A stretch of 64,000 nucleotides of DNA from Desulfobacter hydrogenophilus (GCF_004319545.1 NZ_CP036313.1:2358501-2422500); one strand, 5' to 3'. Positions 8,085 to 17,418 are shown, counted from the stretch's first letter. Translations and numbers: made by a program. The notes: generated by a model from the letters alone, not told the origin.

Positions 8085-9410
8085 ATGGCTAAGCATGAAA
8101 CTCCTTTCCTGGACGAGCTGGAAAACGGCCCGTGGCCTAGCTTTGTTTCTGACCTGAAACAGCAGGCAGAAGTCAGAGCCAAGAATGAAAAAGGCGTTGA
8201 ATTCCAGATCCCTCAGGATTGTGTAGACGACCTTCTTGGCGTTGTAGAACTTTCTTACAAACATGGGCGGACCCACTGGAAACACGGCGGGATCGTTGGC
8301 GTATTCGGTTATGGCGGCGGCGTTATCGGTCGTTATTGTGACCAGCCCAAACTGTTTCCCGGTGTTGAGCATTTCCACACCATGCGTGTAAACCAACCCT
8401 GCGGTAAATACTACAGCACTGAATATCTCAGACAACTGACTGAACTGTGGGACTTCAGGGGCTCCGGTGTGACCAATATGCATGGCGCCACCGGCGATAT
8501 CATTTTGCTGGGTACCACCACTCCTCAGTTGGAAGAAGTCTTCTGGACACTGACCCATGACTTCGGACAGGATTTGGGCGGTTCCGGTTCCAACTTAAGA
8601 ACCCCTGCGGACTGTCTTGGACAGTCCAGATGTGAATATTCCTGCTACGACACCAGCGCGCTTTGCCATTTCCTGACCAATGAATATCAGGATGAGCTGC
8701 ATCGTCCGGCATTCCCGTACAAGTTTAAGTTCAAATTTGACGGCTGCCCCAACTGCTGTGTTGCTTCCATCGCACGTTCCGATATGTCTTTTATCGGTAC
8801 CTGGAAGGACGACATCCGCATTGATCAGGACGCAGTTAACAAATATGTTGAAAAAGATCCTGCATATCCTGCAAATGCCGGTGCACACAAAGGCAGAGAC
8901 TGGGGCCCCTTTGACATTAAAAAAGAAGTTCTTGACCTTTGCCCCACACACTGCATGAAGTTTGAAAACAAAAAATTGACCATTAATACTGAGCACTGCA
9001 CCCGCTGCATGCACTGTATCAACGTAATGCCCAGAGCACTGAAGATTGGTAAAGAAACCGGTCTGTCCATTCTCTGCGGTGCCAAGGCACCGATCCTCGA
9101 CGGTGCCCAGATGGGTTCCCTGCTGGTTCCCTTTGTTGAAGTCAATGCCGATAATGATTACGAAGCAATTACCGAAATCATTGAAAATATCTGGGATTGG
9201 TGGATGGAAGAAGGCAAGAACCGCGAGCGTCTTGGTGAGCTGATCATGCGCCAGGGCTTCCAGAAACTTCTGGAAGTAACCGGCATTGAAGCTCAGCCCC
9301 AGCATGTTGCCTACCCGAGAACCAACCCCTACATCTTCTGGAAAGAAGACGAAGTTCCGGGTGGCTGGGAACGTGACGTTGACGAATACAGAAAACATCA
9401 CTTAAGATAA
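8085..9410 (+). CDS. dsrA: dissimilatory sulfite reductase subunit alpha
   Basis: The alpha subunit of the siroheme/4Fe-4S enzyme that reduces sulfite in the cytoplasm with DsrB and DsrC. It starts MAKHETPFLDELENGPWPSF, has the DsrA length (441), and carries the siroheme-4Fe4S cysteines in CLGQSRCEYSC and DGCPNCCVASI. A ferredoxin insert contains CPTHCMKF and HCTRCMHCINVMPRAL. GGAGG lies seven bases before the ATG. It is the first gene of dsrABD-cbiA and is followed 15 bases later by dsrB. Confidence 0.98.
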   Translation: MAKHETPFLDELENGPWPSFVSDLKQQAEVRAKNEKGVEFQIPQDCVDDLLGVVELSYKHGRTHWKHGGIVGVFGYGGGVIGRYCDQPKLFPGVEHFHTMRVNQPCGKYYSTEYLRQLTELWDFRGSGVTNMHGATGDIILLGTTTPQLEEVFWTLTHDFGQDLGGSGSNLRTPADCLGQSRCEYSCYDTSALCHFLTNEYQDELHRPAFPYKFKFKFDGCPNCCVASIARSDMSFIGTWKDDIRIDQDAVNKYVEKDPAYPANAGAHKGRDWGPFDIKKEVLDLCPTHCMKFENKKLTINTEHCTRCMHCINVMPRALKIGKETGLSILCGAKAPILDGAQMGSLLVPFVEVNADNDYEAITEIIENIWDWWMEEGKNRERLGELIMRQGFQKLLEVTGIEAQPQHVAYPRTNPYIFWKEDEVPGGWERDVDEYRKHHLR

Positions 9411-9425
9411 AAAGGGAGAATCATA

Positions 9426-10574
9426 ATGGCATTTATTTCCACAGGGTATAATCCCGCCAAACCGATGGAAAACAGAATCACCGACATCGGTCCTAAAGAC
9501 TATCACGACTTTTATCCTCCTGTTATCGCAAACAATAAAGGCAAATGGTCTCATCATGAAATTCTGGAACCCGGCGTACTGGTTCATGTCGGCGATTCCG
9601 GAGATGAAGTCTATACCGTAAGGGTCGGCGGTTGCCGCCTGATGTCCACCTCGCACATCAATGAAATTTGCGACATTGCTGACAAACATTGTGACGGGTA
9701 TGTACGTTTCACCACCCGTAACAATATTGAGTTCATGGTTGACTCCAAGGATAAAGTAGAACCCTTGAAAAACGATCTGGCTTCCAGAAAGTTTGCTGGT
9801 GGTTCCAATAAATTTCCCATCGGCGGCACCGGTGCAGGTGTTACCAACATCGTTCACACCCAGGGCTGGATCCACTGCCACACCCCTGCTACTGATGCTT
9901 CCGGTACCGTAAAGGCTACCATGGATACCCTGTTTGATGATTTTCAGCAGATGAGACTGCCGGCTCAGCTTCGTGTTTCCATGGCTTGCTGTCTGAACAT
10001 GTGCGGTGCGGTTCATTGCTCTGATATTGCCATCCTCGGATATCACAGAAAACCGCCAATGCTTGACCATGAATACCTGGACAAGGTCTGCGAAATACCA
10101 CTGGCCGTTGCTGCCTGCCCGACTGCAGCTATCAAACCATCTAAACAGACTTTAGCTAATGGCACTGAAGTAAAATCAGTTGAAGTTAAAAACGAACGTT
10201 GCATGTATTGTGGTAACTGCTACACCATGTGTCCTTCCATGCCACTTGCTGACACCGAAGGTGACGGTATTGTTCTCATGGCTGGTGGTAAGGTATCCAA
10301 CCGTATTTCCGATCCTAAGTTCTCCAAGGTTGTTGTGGCCTTCCTGCCCAACGAAATGCCTCGCTGGCCGTCCATGACCGACGCCATCAAAAAGATTGTT
10401 AACGCCTATTCAAATGGCGCCAACAAATACGAACGTCTGGGTGACTGGGCAGAAAGAATTGGATGGGAAAAATTCTTTTCAGCTTGTGAACTTGACTTCA
10501 CGCATCATTTGATTGACGACTTCCGTCAGCAGGCCTACATGAGCTGGCGCCAGACCACTAACTTTAAATTCTAG
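9426..10574 (+). CDS. dsrB: dissimilatory sulfite reductase subunit beta
   Basis: The beta subunit of DsrAB (382 residues), which holds the catalytically active siroheme in characterised enzymes. Visible are the cofactor cysteines in [15 protein letters not shown] and [17 protein letters not shown], and a ferredoxin motif [22 protein letters not shown] precedes the ATG. It forms the alpha2beta2 core with DsrA. A hairpin follows the stop codon before dsrD. Confidence 0.98.
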   Translation: MAFISTGYNPAKPMENRITDIGPKDYHDFYPPVIANNKGKWSHHEILEPGVLVHVGDSGDEVYTVRVGGCRLMSTSHINEICDIADKHCDGYVRFTTRNNIEFMVDSKDKVEPLKNDLASRKFAGGSNKFPIGGTGAGVTNIVHTQGWIHCHTPATDASGTVKATMDTLFDDFQQMRLPAQLRVSMACCLNMCGAVHCSDIAILGYHRKPPMLDHEYLDKVCEIPLAVAACPTAAIKPSKQTLANGTEVKSVEVKNERCMYCGNCYTMCPSMPLADTEGDGIVLMAGGKVSNRISDPKFSKVVVAFLPNEMPRWPSMTDAIKKIVNAYSNGANKYERLGDWAERIGWEKFFSACELDFTHHLIDDFRQQAYMSWRQTTNFKF

Positions 10575-10613
10575 TTCAGTAACCGGAATCTGAATTTATT
10601 CGTTATTTATATT

Positions 10614-10655
10614 GGATGGACCGGGGTGCCTTTTTGTTGTACTCCGGTTCCGTCC
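10614..10655 (+). other. dsrB-dsrD intergenic hairpin
   Basis: GGATGGACCGGGGT and ACTCCGGTTCCGTCC form a GC-rich stem of about 14 pairs around a loop containing a T-run. It sits 40 bases past dsrB. It could protect the dsrAB mRNA end or partly terminate transcription, lowering dsrD and cbiA output. The function is inference. Confidence 0.55.
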
Positions 10656-10677
10656 TTTCAACTAAAAGGAGTCTGAC

Positions 10678-10935
10678 ATGAGCGACCTTCTCGATAATAC
10701 AGAAGAAGCAAGGAAAGCTGTTGTTGAGTGGCTGACCAAAAAGGCCAAAACAAAATCCAAATTTTATATCAAAGATTTTTACAAAATTTTTCCCGATGAC
10801 AAACCCAGAATGATCAAAAAGGTTGTCAATAAAATGGTTGAAGATGAGATTCTTGAGTACTGGTCTTCCGGATCCACCACCATGTATGGCCTTAAAGGTG
10901 CCGGCATCCAGCACTCTTCCGAAGGCGAAAATTAA
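10678..10935 (+). CDS. dsrD: DsrD, small winged-helix protein of sulfite reduction
   Basis: An 85-residue protein with the DsrD pattern: AVVEWLTKKAKTKSKFYIKD, then MIKKVVNKMVEDEILEYW and TMYGLKG. DsrD is restricted to reductive dsr systems and folds as a winged helix. Published work reports that it stimulates DsrAB activity. AAAGGAG lies before the ATG. Its presence supports a sulfate- or sulfite-reducing, not sulfur-oxidising, organism. Confidence 0.95.
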   Translation: MSDLLDNTEEARKAVVEWLTKKAKTKSKFYIKDFYKIFPDDKPRMIKKVVNKMVEDEILEYWSSGSTTMYGLKGAGIQHSSEGEN

Positions 10936-10954
10936 AAAGATTGCAGCTTAATTC

Positions 10955-12403
10955 ATGATCGTCAGTAGGGAAAAAATCCCTGGAGTTGTTATTGCTGGAC
11001 TCAGGGGTGGTTCAGGCAAGACAATAATATCCCTCGGGATAACTGCTGCGTGGATTGCTCAGAATATAACAGTGGCCCCGTTTAAAAAGGGTCCTGACTA
11101 TATTGATGCCGGCTGGCTATCACGGGCAGCCGGTCGCCCCTGCTATAATCTTGATACCTATCTGTGCACCCAGTCGGTCGTACAAGCCTCTTATCTTACT
11201 CATTCTCAACCTTGTGATATTGCCTTGATCGAAGGCAACCGTGGCCTTTTCGACGGCATTGATATTGACGGGACCACTTCCACAAGTGAACTTGCCAAAT
11301 TGTTGGATCTTCCGGTGGTACTGGTGCTGGACTGCACGAAATCCACCCGGACCATAGCTGCTGTACTCATGGGTTGCATGCAGTTTGATCCAGATATCAA
11401 TATTTGCGGCGTTATCCTCAACCGTCTGGCAGGAAAGCGCCATGAGGGAAAAGTTCGTGCAAATATTGAACGGTTTTGCAATATCCCGGTTCTTGGTGCT
11501 TTACCAAAGCTTACGCAGGAAGCTTTTCCCGAACGTCATATGGGGCTTGTCACTTCCGAAGAACACGGAGAAAGTGATATGTCTTTGACTCGGGCCAGGC
11601 AGGTGGCCTTGGACAATATTGATATTGATAAATTGTTCGGGTTAGTTACTTCGTTTAAGGGGCAGGGTATGCCGGTTGTTGACAACGCCAGGCAGGAGCA
11701 AGATGCTGTTCTGGAAATTAATACGACAGGAAACCTAAATTCGATAACGGAGAACGATACTGTTACCATTGGCGTTGTCCGGGATTCGGCATTTCAGTTC
11801 TATTATCCGGATAATATTGAGGCCTTGGAAAATCTGGGTGCCAGGGTTAAATTCATCAGTCCTTTATCCCAAACCGACATCCCCGAAGTTGACGCCATTT
11901 ATATGGGAGGCGGCTTTCCTGAAACCCATGCAACCCAGCTATCTGCCAATCAGGCTTTTAGAGATAATTTAAAAGTCCTGTCGCGCAAAGGTCTGCCCAT
12001 TTACGCTGAATGCGGTGGCCTGATATTCCTTGGTGAGAGCATCTGCCTTGATGAGGTGGTTTACCCCATGACCGGAATTCTGCCCTTACGGTTTGGGCTT
12101 TCCAAAAGGCCCCAGGGACATGGATACACTGAAGTTGAGGTGGTGAATGAAAATCCTTTTTATGCCAAAGGAGAAGTGCTTCGCGGTCATGAATTCAGAT
12201 ACTCCAAGGTGATTTCCATTGATTATGAGGATACTGCGATGGCATTTAAAATGATCCGGGGGAAGGGTATTCTCGAAAAAAAAGATGGATTTTTTAAAGA
12301 CAATACCTTTGGCACATATACCCACATCCATGCCCTTGGTTCCACCCGTTGGGCACCCTCTCTGATTGCCAAAGCCAGACGCTTTAAAGCCTCCCGCGAA
12401 TAA
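10955..12403 (+). CDS. cbiA: cobyrinate a,c-diamide synthase
   Basis: A glutamine-dependent amidotransferase that amidates the a and c side chains of the corrin ring or, in sulfate reducers, of the siroheme-type tetrapyrrole. An N-terminal P-loop GLRGGSGKTIISLGI and the motif APFKKGPDYIDAGWL are followed by a C-terminal class I glutaminase domain with the nucleophile in YAECGGLIFLGE. Length is 482 residues. It follows dsrD by 19 bases, a linkage common in this group that fits amidation of the sulfite reductase siroheme. The ribosome site is weak, so translation may depend on dsrD. Confidence 0.93.
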   Translation: MIVSREKIPGVVIAGLRGGSGKTIISLGITAAWIAQNITVAPFKKGPDYIDAGWLSRAAGRPCYNLDTYLCTQSVVQASYLTHSQPCDIALIEGNRGLFDGIDIDGTTSTSELAKLLDLPVVLVLDCTKSTRTIAAVLMGCMQFDPDINICGVILNRLAGKRHEGKVRANIERFCNIPVLGALPKLTQEAFPERHMGLVTSEEHGESDMSLTRARQVALDNIDIDKLFGLVTSFKGQGMPVVDNARQEQDAVLEINTTGNLNSITENDTVTIGVVRDSAFQFYYPDNIEALENLGARVKFISPLSQTDIPEVDAIYMGGGFPETHATQLSANQAFRDNLKVLSRKGLPIYAECGGLIFLGESICLDEVVYPMTGILPLRFGLSKRPQGHGYTEVEVVNENPFYAKGEVLRGHEFRYSKVISIDYEDTAMAFKMIRGKGILEKKDGFFKDNTFGTYTHIHALGSTRWAPSLIAKARRFKASRE

Positions 12404-12431
12404 TCCATCATCCATTCAATCACACTGGCCT

Positions 12432-12617
12432 ATGAAATTAAATCGTATTCAAATTAAAATTTTTGAAAAGCTTAGCAAAGAAAAAGGTATTGAAGCTGAC
12501 GATTATATAAAACAGTTTTCTATGGAATTCATCCATATGCAACGGGATGGACTCCAAGACCTTAGCGAAGAAGAAGGCGATAATTGGATTCATAGGGCAT
12601 ATCTTTTATCCTTGTAA
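12432..12617 (+). CDS. small hypothetical protein, 61 aa
   Basis: A small acidic, helical-looking protein starting MKLNRIQIKIFEKLSKEKG. No ribosome site is obvious, but it follows cbiA by only 28 bases in the same direction and the composition looks coding. The frame could start as early as 12366, inside cbiA. I do not recognise it. Confidence 0.4.
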   Translation: MKLNRIQIKIFEKLSKEKGIEADDYIKQFSMEFIHMQRDGLQDLSEEEGDNWIHRAYLLSL

Positions 12618-13032
12618 TCACTTGGATAGATATCGGGCGATATTCCATTTCAACCACTCGTTTGTGGATTCCTGGATTGGATCCGGGAATCACTGAAGCG
12701 AATGTATTTTTCTTATAACAGCCATGGGCTGACTTGGTCTATCAGCGCCCAGTCTCAGCCCACAACGAAACAAGAAAGTAATTCAAGAACTTATTGAGAC
12801 TTTCTTATAAAAATTCAATTTGATTTTCATCAACCCACCCTACACAAGAAATTGCAACCCTTACAAAACCTCTTTCACATTCATTGGCCCAGTTTTCATT
12901 AAATTCTTTTCGCACAAATTTCATTATAAAGTCGGACAATTTTAAATTCACAATCAAAAGATTCTTTTTATATTTTCAAACTGCAACTCATATCGTTTGA
13001 TCAACACATCCGGCATTGTTGCTTCCATCGTT
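12618..13032. other. AT-rich gap with a dispersed repeat and one open minus frame
   Basis: No recognisable gene. A dispersed repeat occupies 12716-12813 (listed separately). On the minus strand a frame of about 60 codons runs from near 12990 to a TAA at 12805-12807. It contains KFVRKEFNENWANECERG, which looks coding. It has no clear ribosome site and is best regarded as a possible remnant. Confidence 0.35.
12716..12813. repeat. dispersed repeat, copy 1 (about 98 bp)
   Basis: This segment resembles 57111-57210 over its full length. It begins TAACAGCCATGGGCTGACTT here and TAACAGTCATGGGCTGGCTT there. Both continue to CAACCCACAACA- or CAGCCCACAACG-type sequence and end AACTTATTxGAxCTTTCxTATAAAAA. 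GGGCTGA and TCAGCCC can pair in this copy. Family unknown. Confidence 0.65.
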
Positions 13033-13053
13033 TTATTTAATCTGCGGTCCTTA
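13033..13053. repeat. solo end of the AGGACCGCAGATTAAAT MITE family
   Basis: TTATTTAATCTGCGGTCCTT matches, with one late mismatch, the perfect terminal repeat of the elements at 30063-30228 and 31501-31653. No partner end is seen nearby. It lies just downstream of the truncated 4Fe-4S gene, suggesting a past insertion or recombination. Confidence 0.7.
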
Positions 13054-13072
13054 CTATCACCAACTTATGCTT

Positions 13073-13411
13073 TCATTCATAAATATAAATTAGATTTTTT
13101 TTTGTTTTATCCCCCCATGGACAAACTTTAATGCAAATACCGCAGATAAGTGGTTCCGTATTTGGAATTTTACCAAACACATCACGCACTTGATATAGAC
13201 ATTTTTTGAAATCAATCGCCTCTGATCTGCTTGAATAATGACTGTCGGTACTCGCGCCAATGATTGCGCCGGCCGGACAATGGTCTTTGCATAGATGACA
13301 TTTTCCGCATCTGTTCTTAATCGGCAAATCCGGCTCAAAATAAGTGTCGGTAAGAACCGTTGTCAATCTAATCCTGGGACCAAAATCAGGATTTACAATC
13401 AAAAGGCTTTT
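13073..13411 (-). pseudogene. C-terminal fragment of a QueG-like 4Fe-4S protein
   Basis: The translated fragment reads LLIVNPDFGPRIRLTTVLTD, then CGKCHLCKDHCPAGAI and CGICIKVCPWGDKTKK, the double-cubane C-terminal part of epoxyqueuosine reductase-like proteins. The N-terminal two thirds are missing: an in-frame TGA lies just upstream and the next gene starts right after. A MITE-type end lies 20 bases beyond the stop. I read it as a decayed gene rather than a small ferredoxin, though a short ferredoxin-like product cannot be excluded. Confidence 0.6.
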
Positions 13412-13437
13412 ACCTTGTAGGTTTCATTATATTTGGC

Positions 13438-13857
13438 TTAAATCTCTTTACCGTTCAGGTAAATTTTAGGGATAATGCGGCTGTTTTTTTTCAGCATGGC
13501 AGAGACCCCGCAGTAGGTCTCCATTGAAAGGGAAACGGCCCGTCTGATTTTTTTTGTATCTTTTTCATTGCCGGTGATGTGGTAAGACAGGATAATTTCC
13601 TTAAAGATTGAAGGTTCTTGGTCTGTCAGTTCTGTTTCTGCAGTGATTTTTATATCCTGGGTATCCACCCTCATTTTGCCAAGTATCATGGCCACATCAA
13701 TGCCGGTGCATCCGATCAGGCCGCTTAAGAGAAGGCCTTTGGGCGATGGTCCTGCGCCTTCACCACCAGCGCTTTCAGGGGCATCAAGGGTGTAAGTGTA
13801 GCTGTCCTGCTTGATTTCAAAAGCCAGTTTTCCAGTTTTTCTGCCTGATATTTTCAT
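13438..13857 (-). CDS. OsmC family protein
   Basis: A 139-residue protein with the OsmC/Ohr fold signature: the first conserved cysteine is in GLIGCTGIDVAMIL, and the second in SMETYCGVSAML. The family includes organic hydroperoxide reductases, but this branch often has unknown substrates. The ATG at 13857 has AAGGA six bases upstream. The longer frame from 13896 lacks a ribosome site. Confidence 0.85.
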   Translation of the reverse strand: MKISGRKTGKLAFEIKQDSYTYTLDAPESAGGEGAGPSPKGLLLSGLIGCTGIDVAMILGKMRVDTQDIKITAETELTDQEPSIFKEIILSYHITGNEKDTKKIRRAVSLSMETYCGVSAMLKKNSRIIPKIYLNGKEI

Positions 13858-14062
13858 GTGGTCCTTATTGTTTGGGTTCACGTTCTTTTTACACATACCA
13901 GCAATCTGTCTCAGGTCAAGTACTTAATATCCATCTATAAAAAACTCGTCGTTTTTTTCGGATCCTTATTTCCAAAGATGAATATCCTGGATCTCTGGTA
14001 TGCTGCCTGCTATAGTCATGTAGTCAGTTCGTTGTTGAAAAGACTATCCTGAGGTTGTTCAA

Positions 14063-14920
14063 ATGAAAATACCTGCAAAAAGATCGTTGACCACAGGAGA
14101 GAAAACAGGCATTGCCGCGTTTATTCTGGCAGGTTCCTTTTTTGTTTTGTGGGGACCAATATGGAGTACCCTTCCCCTGGCAGGATTTGTTTTGCTCTGC
14201 CTGGTGGCTCCTTTTGCCACGGATTACGGTTTCTTTCTGCCTGTTGTCTGCCGGGGGGGGCGTAACGTTCGTAGTGTTTCTCTCTCCTTTGACGATGGTC
14301 CCGACAGTATGACAACCCCTTTTGTTCTGGAAATACTTAAATCGTACCAGATGCCGGCTACGTTTTTTGTCACAGGGAAAAATGCCCGCAGCCATCCGGA
14401 TCTCATTGCCCGGATTCTGGAGCAAGGTCACACCATTGGCAACCATACCTATTCACATGATTCCTTGATTATGCTCAAATCATATCAGCGCCTCAAGGAT
14501 GAGATTAATAAAACCCAGAGGGTTCTTGCGGCCCATGGCATCCGACCCCTGGTTTTCAGACCCCCTGCAGGCATTACCAATCCGAAATTGAGACCTGTTC
14601 TGGCAGAACTTGGACTGAATGCCGTGAATTTTTCTTGCCGGGCCATGGATAAAGGAAACCGCAGAATAGCCGGGATCGCTTCAAAAATTCTGAACCGGGT
14701 GCGACCCGGTGATATTATTTTGCTCCACGATTCAAAACCCTGGGCTGAAAGCCCTGGCGTGCCGGATGATACAGCTATCTCCTCGTTTTTAATCGAACTT
14801 GGGCGTGTATTGGATGGACTTGAAACCCAAAAGCTTTCTGTGGTGCCGTTATCGGAACTGATCGGGCAGCCGATTATGGAACAGGTGGAACCTATCGATG
14901 CTTTTGCAGAATGGATTTGA
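14063..14920 (+). CDS. polysaccharide deacetylase family protein (NodB-type)
   Basis: Two hydrophobic N-terminal segments (about residues 12-32 and 34-55) anchor a NodB-type carbohydrate esterase family 4 domain. Motifs: SLSFDDGPDSMTTP (metal-binding Asp pair), HTIGNHTYSHDSL (histidines), FRPPAGITN and GDIILLHDSKPW. It should remove N-acetyl groups from a cell-envelope sugar. The ATG at 14063 lies 15 bases after GAGG. The substrate is unknown. Confidence 0.85.
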   Translation: MKIPAKRSLTTGEKTGIAAFILAGSFFVLWGPIWSTLPLAGFVLLCLVAPFATDYGFFLPVVCRGGRNVRSVSLSFDDGPDSMTTPFVLEILKSYQMPATFFVTGKNARSHPDLIARILEQGHTIGNHTYSHDSLIMLKSYQRLKDEINKTQRVLAAHGIRPLVFRPPAGITNPKLRPVLAELGLNAVNFSCRAMDKGNRRIAGIASKILNRVRPGDIILLHDSKPWAESPGVPDDTAISSFLIELGRVLDGLETQKLSVVPLSELIGQPIMEQVEPIDAFAEWI

Positions 14921-14924
14921 ACGA

Positions 14925-15039
14925 TTAGACTTTTGGGTTAAGGTTATCCGAGTTTGCGGGCACAGAGGGTCCGATACCGGGGAGATCTCCAATGATCTTG
15001 AAGGCTGCACCCAGACAGCCGTAACAGGCATCCTTTTTT
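14925..15039 (-). pseudogene. 3'-end remnant of a SPASM radical SAM gene
   Basis: Read on the minus strand the frame gives DACYGCLGAAFKIIGDLPG, then NSDNLNPKV and a TAA. This aligns with the C-terminus of the radical SAM protein at 20060-21160 (DTCYGCRGAAFQVTGDLLA, then NPENLKPQ). The DNA similarity is visible too. Only about 38 codons remain, directly abutting the stop of the PP2C-like gene. It is a decayed partial duplicate about 5 kb from its parent. Confidence 0.75.
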
Positions 15040-15939
15040 CTAAAATCGGACAGCGATGGCTGCGATATCGTCATGGCACTTGAATCGGGGACAGATCAGG
15101 CAATGGGGATCTTTTTCTTCCTGGCTGCGGATCATCTGTTTCAGTCCTTCCAGACCCAGGTTCAGATAGGTCCTGATAAGGTCGTTGAAATCCTTGCGCG
15201 GTTTCGGTTCAGGCTGGGGGATGGACAGACCGTCGGTAAAAATCAGAACATGGGCCACCCGGTCCAGGGTTTCCTCTCCCTGATTCAGGAATTCTTCAGC
15301 TGTTTTTTCGCCGTTAAGCACCCCATAGGTGATGTTCATGCCTGAACGGACCTTGCGGATCTGGCCGGCCAGTTTACCGCGCATGAGATCGATGACCTGC
15401 TGCTGGTCTGTTTGGTTACCGTGTTTTGGAGAACTATGTGTCTTTCCGGCCCCGGGTAGATGGGTGCGGACCAGTTTCTTCCACAGCGTCAGGGTCTCAT
15501 GGTCATGGTCTTTCCGGTCCACCAGAACTCTGTGACTGCCGTCCTCGTAGATAAGAATGATTACGGCATCTCCGCTCTGGATCCATTCCAGGGACTGGTC
15601 CTTGAGTCGTACAACCGCCGCACTGGTACACCAGAGATTTTCCTTTTTTGAGGTGTCCACCCCGTTGGAAACCATCTGTGCCATAATCGCATCGTTGGCC
15701 TGACAGGCCAGTTGGTTAAGGGGGAAATGGTTCTTTTTAAATACTGCGCCAGCCGTGTGGGAGGCAATGGTTCCCCCGGTTTGGTTTTGGTCAAATTTTT
15801 GGCTGTTCAGGCTGGTTGCTCCGTCAAAGACTCCCAGGATATTGTCCTGGATTATTAAAAAGTCTTCGTTCTGAACGGCGGTTCCTTTTTCCAGGATGGT
15901 TTGGACCTTTATTTTTGGATAACGCTTTATTTCCATCAT
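15040..15939 (-). CDS. PP2C-family protein phosphatase
   Basis: A 299-residue metal-dependent Ser/Thr phosphatase-like protein. The order of motifs fits the PPM family: NEDFLII, LGVFDGATSL with the metal-binding DG, VLIFTDGLSIP, and a C-terminal HDDIAAIAVRF. No extra domain is seen. It probably reverses Ser/Thr phosphorylation of an unknown target. It is transcribed alone on the minus strand. The stop codon abuts the radical SAM remnant. Confidence 0.8.
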   Translation of the reverse strand: MMEIKRYPKIKVQTILEKGTAVQNEDFLIIQDNILGVFDGATSLNSQKFDQNQTGGTIASHTAGAVFKKNHFPLNQLACQANDAIMAQMVSNGVDTSKKENLWCTSAAVVRLKDQSLEWIQSGDAVIILIYEDGSHRVLVDRKDHDHETLTLWKKLVRTHLPGAGKTHSSPKHGNQTDQQQVIDLMRGKLAGQIRKVRSGMNITYGVLNGEKTAEEFLNQGEETLDRVAHVLIFTDGLSIPQPEPKPRKDFNDLIRTYLNLGLEGLKQMIRSQEEKDPHCLICPRFKCHDDIAAIAVRF

Positions 15940-16165
15940 TTTATTATAAAAACAGGAAATTTTCTGTCAAAAAGATAATATTAATCTGTATTGGAGGTAT
16001 ATATAGATATCTTATATATTATTGCTTTTAATCTAAATCTTTACCATAATTTTGAGCCGCTGGTATAAATTTTTTATGCAACTATTGCCTGGTGGCGGCA
16101 TTTTTGTTCTGGTTTCCCTGGCAAACATATCCACTCAACCAAGCAGAATACTCCGCATGATTTGC

Positions 16166-17404
16166 CTATTTTTTTACATCCCCCATGGGAACGGTGATGG
16201 TAAAGAATGTGCCCTTATCCACTGTACTTGTACAAAGGATTTCTCCATTCAGTTTTTTACTGACAAGGTTAAATACCAGGTGCATCCCGAGTCCGGTACC
16301 ACCGGAGCCGCGTTTGGTGGTAAAAAAAGGATCAAAGATTTTTTTCTGCTGCTCTTGTGTCATACCTTTCCCGTTATCTTCATAGCGGAGAATGATTAAA
16401 TGATCATCGTTTTTAACGGTAATGGTAATCTGTCCCTTTTCTATATTTTCAAATCCGTGGAGAAGAGAATTCATGACAAGATTGGTCAATACCTGAGAGA
16501 ATGCCCCAGGATAACTGTTCATCTCCAAATCTTCAGGTGCATCCACATTTATAGTATGTTTGGTCTTTTTTATGCGTGGATAGAGACTGAATAAAATCTC
16601 ATCAATATACTGTTTTATATTAAAAATTCGTCTTTCATCACTGGATTGGTCAACCGCAATCCGTTTAAATCCCGCCACCAGTTTCGCCGCACGGTTGAGA
16701 TTGGAAAGGGTAAGCTGGCAGGCCTCTTCACAATCTTCCATAAATGCTTTAAGATCAGTTTTGGTTGCTTCACCGGCTGCGAATAGTTTTTTAAAGGCTT
16801 TGGTTGAATCATTCAGATATGAGATGCCGGTTACCCCAATCCCAAGAGGGGTGTTAATCTCATGGGCAACGCCTGCTACCAGATCTCCAAGAGCGGCCAT
16901 TTTTTCTGACTGCACTAATTGTTTCTCTGTGCGTTTTCTCTCTTCTATCTCTTGCTGAAGCTTGACCGTCTGTTTTTCCAGACTTTTTTGGTATGCCTCA
17001 TTCTCAGCAATGAGTTTGGCTCGATCCAGTGCTTTTTCAACCGCCTGCAGCAGAACATCCAGATTGAATAATGGCTTCACCAGATAATCCCAGGCGCCTA
17101 ACCGAACGGCTTCAATGGCATCATCTAAAACCCCTGCGCCTGAAACAATCAGTATCGGAATTTTTTCAAATTCTTCCTTCACTGTGCGGACCACTTCAAG
17201 TCCATTCATTTCAGGCATTTGCAGGTCACACAGAATGAGGTCAGGCTTATGTTCCCGGATTTTCTTCAGACCAATGTGGCCATTCTCTGCCTGGATAACC
17301 TCATATCCGCTATCTTCAAGAATATCCGTGAAACTATTGCGGATGAATTCTTCATCATCAATTGTGAGTATCAGCGGCGGTTTTTTTGATATTGTATCCG
17401 GCAT
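16166..17404 (-). CDS. receiver domain-histidine kinase hybrid protein
   Basis: A 412-residue cytoplasmic signalling protein. An N-terminal receiver (TIDDEEFIRNS, phospho-acceptor in LILCDLQMPEMNG, VKPLF) is followed by a coiled-coil linker (residues about 130-170), a HisKA-like phosphoacceptor GVAHEINTPLGIG, and an ATPase domain with NLVMNSLLHG, DNGKGM and GTGLGMHLV. It has no membrane segment, so it likely takes input from another kinase. GAGAGG lies six bases before the ATG. It is downstream of the HD-GYP gene and probably co-transcribed. Confidence 0.9.
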   Translation of the reverse strand: MPDTISKKPPLILTIDDEEFIRNSFTDILEDSGYEVIQAENGHIGLKKIREHKPDLILCDLQMPEMNGLEVVRTVKEEFEKIPILIVSGAGVLDDAIEAVRLGAWDYLVKPLFNLDVLLQAVEKALDRAKLIAENEAYQKSLEKQTVKLQQEIEERKRTEKQLVQSEKMAALGDLVAGVAHEINTPLGIGVTGISYLNDSTKAFKKLFAAGEATKTDLKAFMEDCEEACQLTLSNLNRAAKLVAGFKRIAVDQSSDERRIFNIKQYIDEILFSLYPRIKKTKHTINVDAPEDLEMNSYPGAFSQVLTNLVMNSLLHGFENIEKGQITITVKNDDHLIILRYEDNGKGMTQEQQKKIFDPFFTTKRGSGGTGLGMHLVFNLVSKKLNGEILCTSTVDKGTFFTITVPMGDVKK

Positions 17405-17418
17405 CTTAACCTCTCAAG

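Noticed and set aside
8595..9401. A 268-codon open frame on the strand opposite dsrA
   Set aside because: It lies wholly inside a certain dsrA gene, has no ribosome site and no recognisable motif. Long antisense frames arise from codon bias.
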